From contig CP136063.1 in the NCBI GenBank assembly GCA_032622095.1, positions 37,732,106 through 37,796,105 of the forward strand: DNA of 64,000 nucleotides. Direction: 5' to 3'. The position numbers and the translations under genes were made by a program. Below, one piece after another: positions 10,958 to 22,714 of this stretch (the stretch's first letter is position 1; each line of letters begins with the position of its first letter). Source of the stretch: Siphonodentalium dalli. Its lineage: Eukaryota > Mollusca > Scaphopoda > Gadilida > Siphonodentaliidae. Below the pieces are notes generated by a model. That model had not been told where the DNA came from. It did not search any database and was given only the letters and a program-made list of their open reading frames with translations.

Positions 10958-11640
10958 ATGGCCAAAGATACAGTACACGCTCAAAGATTAATAACCCAGT
11001 CGGCCGAACAAATGCATTCTGTTCACATGGCTGTAGTACAAAAGTCAGAAGCGACTCGCACTGCGACACCAGTGCGAGCTGCATTGGGGGCTTCTACCAG
11101 CATTGAAAGTTATCAGGATGGGGGAAAAAGTTATACAGTTTGGTACAACAGATTGTGCGATATGTTGATTCGGGTGATGACGATATTTACGACAATAGTG
11201 CATGATGTGTTAAGCGTGACATGGAGAGATGTGCAGAAAGAGTTGTGATTGTAGATAGTCAGCATGCCCTTTCAGTATGGCATAGTATTTGTCAGGAAAA
11301 ATGAGAATATTCAGATTTAAGCTGAAAGACTCAGGGAAGTTGCGCAATATAACATTGTAGATCATATCAATGTCACCGCTTTTGAAATACAATTAGTGGG
11401 TCATTTTGTAGATGGCATCTTTAATGATAGGTTATGATTTAAATTTATGAAAAAGGATCATTGGCAGCTGAATGATGCCGTTGATTATTTTATGTGGAGC
11501 GAAGATATATATTAATATATGGGAACCACCAAAATGATAGATCACGACGTGAACCCCATGAATATTACCACATAATCCCATGAATCCCATGGAAGTTGAC
11601 CAACATAGAGGAAAGCCATTCAAGCGTGAACGAATTCTTC
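10958..11640 (+). pseudogene. gag: Decayed Gypsy-type gag
   Basis: A retrotransposon capsid-type gag relic. The first frame runs 96 codons to 11248 and ends in VTWRDVQKEL. This corresponds to VTWSDLKAQL of the better-preserved gag at 14202-14948. After that the match continues through several stops and frame changes: a segment FVDGIFNDR (compare FADGIRDDH in the other copy) and the linker PMEVD at about 11587-11601, which the other gag carries at 14640-14654. Gag packages the element's RNA. This copy cannot make a full protein. Similarity to the second gag is weak overall, so it is an older insertion of the same or a related family. Confidence 0.6.
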
Positions 11641-12039
11641 CCCCACCCCATCCAAGGCCTGCACAGTTTAATCCCCGCCTCCCAACACACTAAGGCCTAA
11701 ACCACAGGTTACGGCTATGAAATGAAACCCAATACCGAACCAAGTGACTGTGTTGGACAAGTAGGTAGAACACCACAGTGAATAACACTCTAAAATTAAG
11801 CCACTAATACATGGCACACTAAAAGTAACATTGCTGATGTCTCTCTTTCCGATAAGAGAAATTAAGTACCCCAGAGAAGTGGTAAAGTTATTCCAACACT
11901 AGGTGGTCAAAAACATGATGTCAGATTATTTGTTGGTCTTTAAATGCCAGGATTTGTGTACTACATTAGGTGTTCATTTCAAGGGTTAGAAGTACATTTC
12001 GGACAAATATTTGTCATTGGAATTTGAGATGGGGTGGCG
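11641..12039 (+). pseudogene. Possible trailing Gypsy sequence, very degenerate
   Basis: Fragments after the gag relic can be read as scattered protease-like pieces, such as LGVHFKG followed by KYISDKYLSLEFE near 11965-12025. These sit where the element should carry its aspartic protease. Stops interrupt every frame and I see no catalytic D-(S/T)-G motif. It could equally be non-coding. Confidence 0.25.
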
Positions 12040-12705
12040 AATAAAAGTATTCTTAAATATCGGACGTCGGTTAGATTTCTTCATTTGTGCATTGGATTTG
12101 CCGATCCCTAAATCATAAACAATAATTTTCTAGAACTGGTAGTGTGGAATTGCGAAAACAAATCTGTGACCAGAATTGGTTGGTGGAGGGGTGGGTGGCG
12201 AATAACTTGAATCTCAAAACTTGGATGTCAGATAACTTTATTCTTAAAATTTGGATGTCAGATGAGCTTTGTATTTTGTGCGTTAGATTAGACGATTCTT
12301 CAATCATATACAATCATTTTGTAGACCTGGAAGTGGAATTGCGAACAAAAATTTGCGATCTGAATATTAGAACTTGGATGTTAGATGAGCTTTTTATTTT
12401 GTGCATTAGATTAGACGATCCTTCATTCAAATACGATCATTTTGTAGAACTGGAAGTGGAATTGCGAAAAAAATATGAAATCTGAATTGGTTGGTTGGTG
12501 GGGGGGGAGGGGGGTGGCGAATAACTTTGTTCTTAAAACTTGGATGTCAGATGAGCTTTTTATTTGTGCCTTATATTAGACGATTCTTCATTTTGTAGAC
12601 CTGGAAGTGGAATTGCGAACACAAATTTGCTATCTGAATTGGTTGGTGAGGGGTGGCGAATAATTTTATTCTTAAAACGTGGATGTCAGATGAGCTTGTG
12701 TAGAA
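12040..12705. repeat. Irregular tandem repeat, units of 125-190 bp
   Basis: Four or more units carry, in order, CTTGGATGTCAGATGAGCTT, TTAGATTAGACGAT, CATTTTGTAGA.CTGGAAGTG and GGAATTGCGAA. The last landmark recurs near 12145, 12333, 12457 and 12609, so unit length varies. Some units include a G-run variant (about 12495-12515). A 113-codon open frame (12144-12485) is only the repeat read through. Confidence 0.85.
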
Positions 12706-13231
12706 TAACGCACCCTATCCCTTATCTTATTCAAGGGACGTGATGTTACATACTAAATATATCTATCTTAACTTAGGGAGGGGAAGACTTAGTGACCCCA
12801 ACATAATTACAAAGGGCATGACTTGGAGAGGCCCCGACCTATGAGGAATGCGAACATTTACACAAAGAGAAAGTCTTATGTAACAACTTCAGTTCACCCA
12901 TCGGCCAGGACAGACAAAGGAAGATACTAATGACCGCTATAATTCATTGGCGTATATATAAACCAAACATTAATCTACTCTTCAATTAGTTTTGGCTCTT
13001 CAGACATATTTGGCAGATGCCAACATCGGCTCACTGATTAATAAGCAACGCCTTCTTTCCATGGCATCTAAGATGGTTCACCATTATGTATTGTTACATA
13101 CACTTGCTGCTTACCACATGATGTTAGAGATGAATCAAATTTATACAGAGAACAGTCTTATTCCTTCACATAGAAGAAATGGTAATGTGATGCAGTTCTG
13201 CTATGCACGACACAACGAAGTCCTAACGATC
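12706..13231 (+). promoter_or_regulatory. TATA-bearing leader, possible 5' LTR of the Gypsy element
   Basis: This stretch precedes the better-preserved gag. It contains TGTTACA at 12744-12750 (a plausible LTR 5' end) and a strong TATA-like tatatataaa at 12953-12962. I could not find the matching 3' LTR, because the element's 3' end is lost, so the LTR boundaries are unproven. An 88-codon open frame at 12992-13258 shows no known domain. Confidence 0.3.
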
Positions 13232-13496
13232 ACAGCCAACAAAGAGAAACATTTTTAAAAATTGCCTACCAGAGATCACAAGCATGCAGCCAAACAAAGA
13301 AGAGAAGCATCTATGAATTGCTTACGAAGATCGCAGCCAAAAGAAGAGAAACATTTATAAATTGCTTACGAAGATCGCAGCCAAAAAAAGAGAAACATTT
13401 ATAAACTGCGTACGAAGAAGAGAAACATTTATAAATTGCTTACGAAGATCGCAGCCAAAAGAAGAGAAACATTTATAAATTTCTTATTGAAGACCA
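13232..13496. repeat. 44-bp tandem repeat
   Basis: About five to six units of gaagagaaacatttataaat followed by tgcttacgaagatcgcagcc. Successive CTTACG landmarks at 13321 and 13365 are 44 bases apart. One unit is truncated near 13400-13425. It lies in the purine-rich leader of the Gypsy element. Confidence 0.85.
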
Positions 13497-13785
13497 GAAG
13501 AGACAGAAGAGAAAGAAGAAGAAAAAGAAGAAATACGCCAGACGACATAATCATTTGCAGCATAATCCAAGACAAGAACAAAACAGACAATTTGAACTCG
13601 ACAGTTGTGACAGTCAGTTTATTCATAGGATTTGGTGAGTCAAACTTTTTCATTTTTGCCAGATGTGCGTTTTCACACCTTGTTAGAGGCTTGATAATTA
13701 ACACGCACTTGCAACCTAAATTTTTCGTGTGGTATGGCCTTTGTCCCCAAACAATTTTCAAACCAAACAAATTTAATTAACCTTC

Positions 13786-15100
13786 ATGGAACCACCGCCA
13801 CCCGAATCCGTGGAATATTCTAATCAAGATAGTTTATTTAGTCGAACTTTCAATATGGAACGAGAATGCCACCTACACGCGGCCAGTAATTCAAACATGC
13901 ACGACATAAATATACCAAATCCATCCTTTCAAATTCCGAGCGCGCAGGACACCCAGAATACCCTCATCTCTCAATTAACGCGATAAATAGGTCAATTTAA
14001 CATGACAATGCGCGAGACTTCCGCCGCCACCCAGTCACAGGCAACAGTACCTGCTATTATAGGTATGAACGCAATGGTTAGATAATTTGATGGTAAACCA
14101 AAATTTTCCAATTGGATGCACGAAATAGAGAAATATTATTCGACACTTGGTGCAGAGGATGACACAATAATTAAAATAGCGGCCCATCTGTTTCCGAATT
14201 CGTGCAGCGATATATCAATTACAATACAGTGAACGGCACACTGAAGGTCACATGGTCTGATTTAAAAGCGCAGTTGCGATCTCGTTTCAGCGCAATCAGT
14301 GACGCACCACAGGCTTTGGTCATGTTGAGAAGATTAAAACAAACGCATCAGGAAACAATACCTATGTTTGCAGAGAGAATTCGCTCACTCACAAACACTG
14401 CCTTTATTGATGAAATAAATACACGGGCGGTACAAACACAATTGGTAACATTTTTTGCGGATGGCATACGCGATGACCACATCAAATATACCTTAATTAA
14501 AGATGATCCAACGTCGCTCGTCCGTGCCACAGAGATAGCAATGAAAGAAATGAACATTAAACAGGGGTTCAAATTTCGCTATGGTGATAGAACATCTAGG
14601 TCAAATGAACAACACCAAATTCACGACTCCTTCCCACAACCCATGGAAGTTGATCATTTAGGCGCCGTCCCATACTATGGAGACCGCGCAATAATATATC
14701 TAATAGCTCTGAAACTAACAAACCAGTCCACCGCGCAAATCATCACCCAAATCAGAATGCCATCCAATTTTCAGAATACTAACTTTAATAAACAAAGCAA
14801 TTACATCCGCCAGGATCGAGTAAACAATATAGACTACAACTCAAACCGGCCAAACTTCTCAAATAAAATGAAACGCCAGTTTTGCACACTATGTAAGATG
14901 AACAACCACATTGCCGAAGACACATCGCCAATAACAAACAATATTTAAACATGTAAGAATGATTTTGAAGAAGCCGCAAGGACATTCTAAAAATCATAAT
15001 CATCATAATACATCATATCAGAGCGCGAGATATCAAACTAAAACCCTTCTTCAAAACACCCTCCAAAAATATTACAATAAACAGGTTGACTATGACTATG
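13786..15100 (+). pseudogene. gag: Gypsy-type gag, broken
   Basis: Gag of a Ty3/Gypsy-like element. The N-terminal part starts at ATG 13786 and is stopped at 13984. It reads on through another stop near 14081 (FDGKPKFSNWMHEIEKYY, a typical capsid opening), then shifts frame near 14190 into the 248-codon frame 14202-14948. That frame holds the conserved capsid helices (VTWSDLKAQLRSRF, FAERIRSL, FFADGIRDDHIKY). Near its end is a CCHC-like knuckle CTLCKMNNHIAED in which the final cysteine position is T. The protein would assemble virus-like particles around the element RNA. With two stops, one frameshift and a damaged knuckle it is a dead copy. The matching pol may be the sequence at 24004-26908. 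Confidence 0.85.
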
Positions 15101-15452
15101 ACTATGATTTTTTATTCATAACTCAATATAACATATATTTTTACACAATTAATTTATACAGACAATGAGTTATTGGGGATGGCATAACCTGTAAAGGCTG
15201 TCTTCCTGCCGTCCCCAAAACCGGAGGATATAAAGAAATCATAGAATTATGTTAATTACTTAAATATATATAGAATGTTTACATTTGTTTCGAAAAGAAG
15301 AAACATTCAAGTAATAATATTCGTCCATCGCTCAGCTAATAACATAGAATGTATAATATATCAGTGCAATGTTTTGAGGAGATGAGGTCATAGGTCGTTC
15401 ATGATTGAGGTTTGCAATGAGATGAAATGGAATAAGATGGGGGATGGTAAAT
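15101..15452. other. Short intergenic stretch
   Basis: No gene seen. It includes tgactatgactatgactatga at its left edge, a short (TGACTA) run. It ends at a T11 tract (about 15456-15466) that reads as an A-tail on the minus strand, probably the 3' end of the LINE that follows. Confidence 0.4.
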
Positions 15453-18400
15453 ACTTTTTTTTTTTAGGGTATTAATTTTTAGGGAACCATTATTCAACTA
15501 TTACTATATTGGTAAACTAAATTAAGAGGATTACTCATGAGCACAGTCAGGACATCTATTGTATGTACATTTTGGTTTCATTTGGTAAGTAGATAGGATC
15601 GTTCGAGAATTGTCGTTTTTAAACATTGGTCTTGTTGGGATATTTTTAAGTCTATCTTCTAAATGATTCCATATATTTGGAAAATTATGTTCTGGTAAAT
15701 CTTCTGAGAAAATACTCTTAGGTATTCCAGACGTTAGCATTCCATTCTGACGAGTATTATTTTGTAAAATTGTGAAAAAGTTTTGAAATGAACTTGGTAG
15801 TTGATTGTGAAACCAATCGTGTATTAGGAGATTTGCATGTAAGTTATGCAGATCAGCAAATTTTAGAATTTCCATATTTTTGAACAGTGGGTCAGTGTGG
15901 CTTTTATATTTCTTATTATTAATTATGCGCATTGCTTTTTTCTGAAGTTTGGAAACATTGTGTTTTTTATTTTAATTTCCCCATATTTGAATTGCATATA
16001 TCAAATGGCTGTGAACTAATGAAAAATATAAGGATAAGTGCTTCACGTGGTAAAAAATGCTTGATTTTGTTGAGAGAGTAATTCGTACTGCTAATTTTAG
16101 CACACACAGAATTTATATGTTGATGGAATTTCAAATTTTCATCTAATTTTATGCCTAGATAAGTAACTGATTTTTCAGATCTACTGTTTCGTTGATTCGA
16201 ATTGTTAAGTTGTTACCTCTATGAGAATTGTTCATAGGATGTAGGAGGAGATATTTACATTTAGATGGATTTATTTGCAGATAGTTTGCAGAACACCATT
16301 GGTTAAAGTTTTCTAGTTCAGTGTTCATATATAATTCTAATTCACGCATATCGTTGTTGGCTGTATGAAGGGTCGTGTCGTCAGCAAATGAAAGTACAGA
16401 TAGGGTTGTTGCATTTTTCATATCGTTCACATAAATAAGAAAGAGCAGTGGTCCTAAAATAGACCCTTGTGGTACACCACAATTTACTTGTAAAGTTTCA
16501 GACAGGGAATTTTTGAAATATACACATTGTTGTCTATTATATAAATAACTACGAAACCAATCATTTGTCAGGCCTATAATTCCATAATGAGATAGTTTTG
16601 AGAGAAGAATTTCGTGATCGATTGAGTCAAAAGCCTTTGAAAAATCGATAAATAGTGCTAATGTTGAGTCTCTAGATGTTCGATCATGATTTCTTGCAGC
16701 AGAACTCAGAAGATGAAGTATGGGATGTACTGTTGAGTGTTTACTCCGAAAACCATATTGATGTTTGTACAAAATATCATTATCATTTATAAAATCCGTG
16801 AGTCTAATGGCCATTATTTTCTCGAGAATTTTAGAAAAAATTGGTAGTATACTAATTGGTCTGTAATTATTAAAATTTGAGTGGTCGCCTTTTTTGAATA
16901 TTGGGATAACTTTTGCTATTTTCATGCTATCTGGGAATCTCCCTTTTGCGAATGACTTATTTATTATGTCCACTAATGGTTTTGATACTTCATTTATCGC
17001 TGTTTTCACGAGTTTACTAGAAAAATTATTAATATCAATGGTATTTTTTGATTTTATCTTTAAAGCTGTCAGTATTACTTCCTGTTCGTTAGTTGGACAT
17101 ATTTTAAAGATCTTTGGGTAGTGATCGGTAAGGTAATCGAAATGTGAAAATTCGGATTGGGGTATAGAATTAGATATATTATGCCCTACATCAACGAAGA
17201 ATGTGTTGAAGTGCGATGCAATCTCTTTTGGGTCCGTAATCCGTATACCGTCACTAATGAATTCAGTGGGTGTTAGGAGCGATGATTTATTTTTTATTGA
17301 TTACGTTTCGGAGAATGTTCCAAGTTGCTTTCATGTTGCCTTTGTTTTCTTCAAATATGTTCGTATAATATAGTGCTTTACTCTTTCGTACAACTTTGTT
17401 GTATAATTTAAGGAATGTTTTATATTTTGTCGTGTGTGCGTCAGTGGGGTCCTTCAATTTATTCTTATATAATATGTTTTTAGTTTGTGAAGAGGTTAGA
17501 ACTCCTATAGTCATCCAAGGTTTTTGCTTAATGAAACGTTTTGGAATGCGCGTATTGGTGATAGGAAATGCTATTTCGAATGCGTCTTTATAAGCTGTTA
17601 TGAATTCATTGTATGCGTCGTTTGGGCACTGACAATTGTATACATTTTCAAAAGAAGTTGCCGTAAGAATTTGCTTGAAACAATTTATATTGTGCGATGA
17701 ATATACCCTTCGCTCTCGTGTCGAATTAATAGGAGATGCTGGAGAATGTTTTCCATGGATGTAAAAACATGCCAAGTGGTCTGAGACGTCGGTAATTATT
17801 ATTCCTGATTTATCATACAGTGAGAAATCATTGGAAAAAATATTGTCAATGAGAGTAGCTGTAAAATCTGTTATTCTAGTAGGTCTTGTAATGGTTGGCA
17901 TGAAGCCTTCTGAGAACAATGTATCGACGAATTCTTCTGTTTTATCATGAGTAGATAATTTAAGTCTATGTTAAAATCTCCAAGCAAATAGCATTTTTTA
18001 TGTTCGTTATTTATAAGACCTATAACATTTTCAAGCGAAGATTGGAAAGCGTCTATATCAGCCAGAGGAGCAGTATTTGGTCTATAAATACATCCGATTA
18101 TGTACGAACTACTTTTTTCTGGAAATATTTCCAGAAAGAGTGATTCAAAAATATGAGCGTTAAAGACAGTAAGATCATCTCTAATTTTATAAGGCACATT
18201 TTCATTTACAAAGATACCCACGCCGCCTCTACCATCGTCATTTTCTGCTCTGGTCTTATAAATGAGTGGATGATAACCATCTAACAGGAAATCTTGGTTA
18301 TTGTGTATTTTGAACACTTCGGTGAGTCCTATAATGTCAAATACATTGCTGTCATATTGTAGATCACAGAGTAATGAGTTGAATTGATCCCAATTTGCAT

Positions 18401-18660
18401 TCAAACTCCGACAATTGAGATTCAAGATGTTAGGTCCTTTAGTGTTTGACGCACCAAACTTAGCTTTAAATTCCGATGGTGAGTGGTAGTGACAACGGTG
18501 ATTATGAACGCTAAATGGCGAGTCGGGAACTAGTTCATCAGGATCATTGGTTTGTTTTAGAAGTTCCTCGTATAATGTAATGAAATTCATGTTCGGATTT
18601 CCATTGACCTCATCGAAATTTGCTCTATGTACTATCATGTTTGTAGTCTGACATTATATA
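15453..18660 (-). mobile_element. APE-type LINE, ORF2 half
   Basis: A minus-strand non-LTR retrotransposon segment with an A-rich tail at 15453-15466 and ORF2 at 18638-15531. The order endonuclease, reverse transcriptase, C-terminal domain is that of CR1/L2/Jockey-type LINEs. I cannot fix the clade by eye. It may be the 3' half of the same element whose ORF1 lies at 22715-23663, with 4 kb inserted between the two ORFs. Confidence 0.8.
15531..18638 (-). pseudogene. LINE ORF2: APE endonuclease and reverse transcriptase, frameshifted
   Basis: ORF2 nicks the target and copies the element RNA into the genome. The endonuclease part (18638-17871) shows LNLNCRSLN, the catalytic-glutamate motif GLTEVF, GGVGIFVNE, YRPN and LLGDFNIDL. 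A frameshift near 17930 leads to the next frame (17919-17287), which has the SDH motif. A second shift near 17285 leads to the RT frame (to 16155) with YRPISILP, YGFRSKHST, FIDFSKAFDSIDH, VPQGSILGPLLF and the catalytic SFADD. Further shifts near 16175 and 16010 lead to the thumb region (HSHLIYAIQIWG) and a C-terminal frame ending in CTYNRCPDC at 15531. Key catalytic residues survive but at least four frameshifts kill it. Confidence 0.9.
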
Positions 18661-19295
18661 TACATAACTGAGCAATGTACGACATATACGGAACAAAGAA
18701 ACAAATGGATTCATATAAAATAAGTAATTATAAACAATATGTTCATGTATATATTTATGACGTGCATGTATGTTTATTTGCATATGATATCAAAGTCACT
18801 GGGTTTTGGCATTCTAAGTGTTAATAACAAAAACAGAAATCCATTACGAAATGTATGATTTCAAATTGTTGGTGTGGGCTGCGCGAGATAACTCTATATA
18901 TCAATACAACATCGGCGTCATATTTTTGTACAGAGTTATCACCCGTGATTCTGAAAATTGATTTGTCAAGATAATATAATATTTAATTGTTTGTTTATAA
19001 ACGTTATTTACGAAGTTAGTTAATTTGTATTCAATATTCAACATTTTTGTATGATTTACCACCATTTGTTTTTTGAAGTAATTTTGTGTGTTTGTCAGCA
19101 TAACATTAATACGAGCACATCACTCATATACACTTGTTATATATACATATTGTCCTAGTTCAACGTTTCGACCGCCCGTCGTCAGAGTAGGCTTTCAGTA
19201 GTTGTCTCTCTATAAGATGAACAAACAACATCCGCATGTTTCAAGGATATATAGTAGCTTATGCATAGTTATATATTACATGTGGTTATGATCGT
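18661..19295. other. AT-rich, no gene recognised
   Basis: No supported coding sequence. CAACGTTTCGACCGCCCGTC at 19162-19181 resembles a degenerate motif often seen in transposon-derived DNA, but no element boundary is clear. Confidence 0.3.
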
Positions 19296-19652
19296 GTGCT
19301 GCTCCTTAAGCGAACTCTGACGACACACGGTCGCGTTGAAGTCGGATTAAAATATTGCGCAATTAATATGAATGTTCATATAAAAAGTACACGCACATTT
19401 CGTGTGATAATAAATCCGACAAAATCAAATGGAGTGTCCACAGTGCTATTGAAATGGGAAAACCGCGGGCAGGTGGGAGCTGAGCGAGCCACAAGCCAAT
19501 GTGCAATATGCGGTCAGATTTCCGCGGGTGGTTTGAATAAACACGCAATACTGCATCGTGAAATGTTTGAGGATTCCTTAGGGGTATTGTTTCTGTTGTT
19601 GTATGTCAAAATGGACATCCATATAATCTGTAACCCATTGGTTACCCCTTAG
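19296..19652 (+). CDS. Doubtful 118-codon ORF with a zinc-finger-like CxxC...HxxxH
   Basis: The frame contains CAICGQISAGGLNKHAILH, a CxxC then, ten residues on, HxxxH spacing that resembles a C2H2/U1-type finger (normal spacing is twelve). Nothing else is recognisable. The frame's end overlaps the direct duplication starting at 19570. It may be a scrap of a transposon or zinc-finger gene, or chance. Confidence 0.2.
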   Translation: MLLLKRTLTTHGRVEVGLKYCAINMNVHIKSTRTFRVIINPTKSNGVSTVLLKWENRGQVGAERATSQCAICGQISAGGLNKHAILHREMFEDSLGVLFLLLYVKMDIHIICNPLVTP

Positions 19653-19935
19653 CAATTTATATGTCTAACGTGTGGAAATCGTGCTGATTTATAGGTCGAG
19701 CTCGCAAAAAGCTTGTCGAACATGAGTTCGTTTGTATTTGTTTGGCGATGGAAGCCATGAATGAAGGTTTGGGGTAACCTTAAGGGTATTGTTTTTGTTA
19801 TTGCATGTCTATATGGACACCGATATAATCTATAACCCGTATGTCGCCCCTTGGCAGTTTTTATATGTCAATTGCGTGGTAATCGTGCTGATTTATATGT
19901 CAATCTCGCAATAATCTTATTGGGACATGAGGTCG
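19570..19935. repeat. Imperfect tandem duplication, period about 206 bp
   Basis: Two related units. Both have CCTTA.GGGTATTGTTT, ATGGACA.C.ATATAATCT, TAACCC, ATTTATATGTC and AATCGTGCTGATTTATA in the same order, starting near 19570 and 19776. Confidence 0.7.
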
Positions 19936-20246
19936 GTTAAAAAAAGTTTGGCGTGTTTTCTTGGATGGACATTTCGTTTGTGTGAATGGATTTAGCAATG
20001 GAAATGCGAGATCGGTATGGAAATATTAGAAAATATTATAATAGGAGATATGTCCGTTCGTCATTATACTTATATCCTACATTTCGATACATTTTTGAGT
20101 GAGAAATGACCACATTATCCATATATTTGTCCTCTGTCACATTAGGAATTAATGATGGGCTTGAGCCGGATGACCTTGAACACGTAGCGTGTAGCGTTTG
20201 TTAATTTCATGTTTCTTTCAGCCGGGGCGTACACATTGTCTATCGC
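19936..20246. other. No gene or repeat recognised
   Basis: AT-rich sequence leading to the foldback element. No open frame worth reporting. Confidence 0.35.
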
Positions 20247-20250
20247 TTAA

Positions 20251-21221
20251 GGACATTGCTAACCCAATTTTCCCCAAATTTAATGGAGTCCAAAACAAAG
20301 GTTTATGTTCACTTTTATTAGTAACCACTGTAACCAAACCCATGAATGCAACATTTTAAGAGTATAATTCATGGTAGATTATGTTAGAAATTCAAAATGT
20401 GGAATTTATAGAAGTGTTTTAAATAAAATTTTTCGAACCCAAAATCAACAAGCACAAAGTCAATATCAAAGAAAAAAATATGGCAATATGTACTGAACAC
20501 TGTGAAGAATGATGAACAATAAAGATATACTCACATTTCTTTAGTTTCATTAAGATTTTTGGCTTGGAAGCAGTTGTTTACAGTTGGTAGCTTTCATTGC
20601 TCAGAAAAGCTATTTGGGAACTGAATTTGATGGGTTAAGTTAATGTTCACTCAAGCCAGCTAAGATTATGACCAGCAGGACAGTCCAGGTGCTTGAGCCA
20701 TGACAAGATTACATCCTGATTCAGGATGATTGGCGACCTAGTTTCTGGGTTATGGGGTACCCAGAGATTAGGGATTAATCATTACACAGTTCTTTTGTCC
20801 AGAGATTCACAACACACCACTGTCCACACAGTTATTAACACTTAACTGTCACCTCACTTCAAGGGATGTCAGGCAAGTTACTCAAATATTTGTAAACAAT
20901 TGGTTCTTAGTAATTTTATCAAAGAATGCTTGATAAATATGAATATTATTTTATTGTTCATCATTCTTCAGAGTGTTCAGTACACATTGCCATATTTTTT
21001 TCTTTGATATGGACTTTGTGTTTGTTGATTTTGGGTTCGAAAAAATTTATTTTAAAAACCTCTATAAATTTCACATTTAGTATTTCTAACATATTCCACC
21101 ATGAATTATACTCTTAAGATGTTGCATTCATGGGTTTGGTTACTGTGATTACTAATAAAAGTGAACATAAACCTTTATTTTGACTCCATCAAATTTGGGG
21201 AAAATTGGGTTAGCAAAGTCC
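20251..21221. mobile_element. Foldback/MITE element with ~270-bp inverted repeats and TTAA flanks
   Basis: The left arm (20251-20525) and right arm (about 20950-21221) are reverse complements with modest divergence. Both termini read GGAC(A/T)TTGCTAACCC going inward, and both are flanked by TTAA (20247-20250 and 21222-21225). TTAA target duplication is characteristic of piggyBac-type transposition. The 0.4-kb centre has no coding capacity, so this is a non-autonomous element. The termini are not a textbook piggyBac CCY start, so the superfamily is a suggestion. Confidence 0.75.
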
Positions 21222-21225
21222 TTAA

Positions 21226-22640
21226 AAAATTTATCGTAATGAATAATGGTTAGGTGCAGAGGGTAATTATTTTAGAATTTTCGACATGGTCCAACGTATA
21301 GGCTCTCTTATAATAACGCACACAGGATACTGATATCTGCTGGAAAGGAAATGTATGGGCTTGGTTGTGTTACAATGTATTGGTATGTCATACTCGAAGA
21401 CATATAATCTGTTATATTGATAACAATGCATGCGCAAAATATACAAATATACAACAACACACATTATACAACAACATATGTGAACTCTCTGTATACTAAT
21501 AGCATTATTGGTTTTAAGCTTCAGCTTCAGAATTGGGGACACATTTCAATGTATTGGAGTGGGATAACGAGGCTTTATGGATATATTTTATCTTGTACAT
21601 GATAATATGTAATACATGTGCATAAGTTATGGACATATTGTAAGAGCTTTGAGATAATAATTGATTTTCATGTTCACCATTGTGTCGCCATGTTGTGGGT
21701 TATTTTTGTGCGGCAGAGAATCGAAAAAGAGCTTCACACATGTTATCTGGTTATCTGTTGTAATCGTGTAATTATATGTTTATGTTTGTATCCTCTTTGC
21801 AATAACAAAAAATATTTATTTTCCTTTGTGTCCCAATGTTGAAGTATTTTTGGTCGGACAAGGCATCGAGAGAGAGAGAGAGTTTCACACTTGTTATCTG
21901 TTATATTTGTGCAGTTATATATCTATATGTGCCTTCTTTGTGTGGCATACAAATCATTGTATGAATGAAGGAATGTTTTGCGCAACATAATCAGATAATA
22001 AATGTACATGTTTTGCATCACATATGTGCAATATTAAAATTGATGAATTTAGAAATAGTAGGTTAATATCTCAACAAAAACTGGACTTGTTATATTGTCT
22101 ATACAGTTATGAAGACAATTGTGTCTGTGACCATTTACAGTTACTATTACTGACTATCAACTGTATATTCTATACAGATAGGAAGACAATTCATAAGGAT
22201 AGTTTTTTGCACATTAGAAATGGTGAATTGGGAAATATAAGGTAAATTTCTCAGTAAATATTGGACTTGTGTCATATTTTCATACAAGTATAACGACAGT
22301 TGTACCAGATCTATTTATTATAACTGACACTAAATTATATGTTTGTGCAGATGATTTATCTCTCTATAACAGTTCATATAAACAGCTATCTCCATCGTGT
22401 TTACTTATATTATAACACAAGTTATAACATATATAAAAACAATAAAGAGAGCTGTCTATATGAACTTTTCCATTTTCCATTAATCATATTAAACTATCTA
22501 CATGTATCTGTGCAAATCATTCACAAGGCTGTGTTTATGAGTACATTGATCAATCACAAATGCTTACTCCAATTCATATTTAGGTGTATCAATATAAATA
22601 TATATAATCTAAAATTTTTGGGATATTAGAGACATATACA
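21226..22640. other. AT-rich region with weak internal duplications
   Basis: No gene supported. 21710-21780 and 21850-21920 share TTCACAC.TGTTATCTG and following sequence. 22025-22150 and 22205-22310 share TGAATT..GAAATA, GGTAA.AT.TCTCA and ACTGGACTTGT-type pieces. A (GA)n run sits at 21870-21884. Several 60-96 codon open frames here are cysteine/tyrosine-rich AT reads with no domain. Confidence 0.4.
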
Positions 22641-22714
22641 TCAATTTATTTCATGGTTAACAAATGGAAACTAATTCTCATAGTCTTAGTTCTGGTGCTG
22701 CTACTGGTATGTAT

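Noticed and set aside
13232-13496. CRISPR-like look of the 44-bp direct repeats
   Set aside because: Units are contiguous and homologous throughout with no unique spacers, and the DNA is eukaryotic.
13436-13780. Arginine-rich 114-codon frame (RRDRRERRRKRR) before gag
   Set aside because: It arises from a purine-rich leader plus the 44-bp repeat. The opposite strand is equally open and no domain is present.
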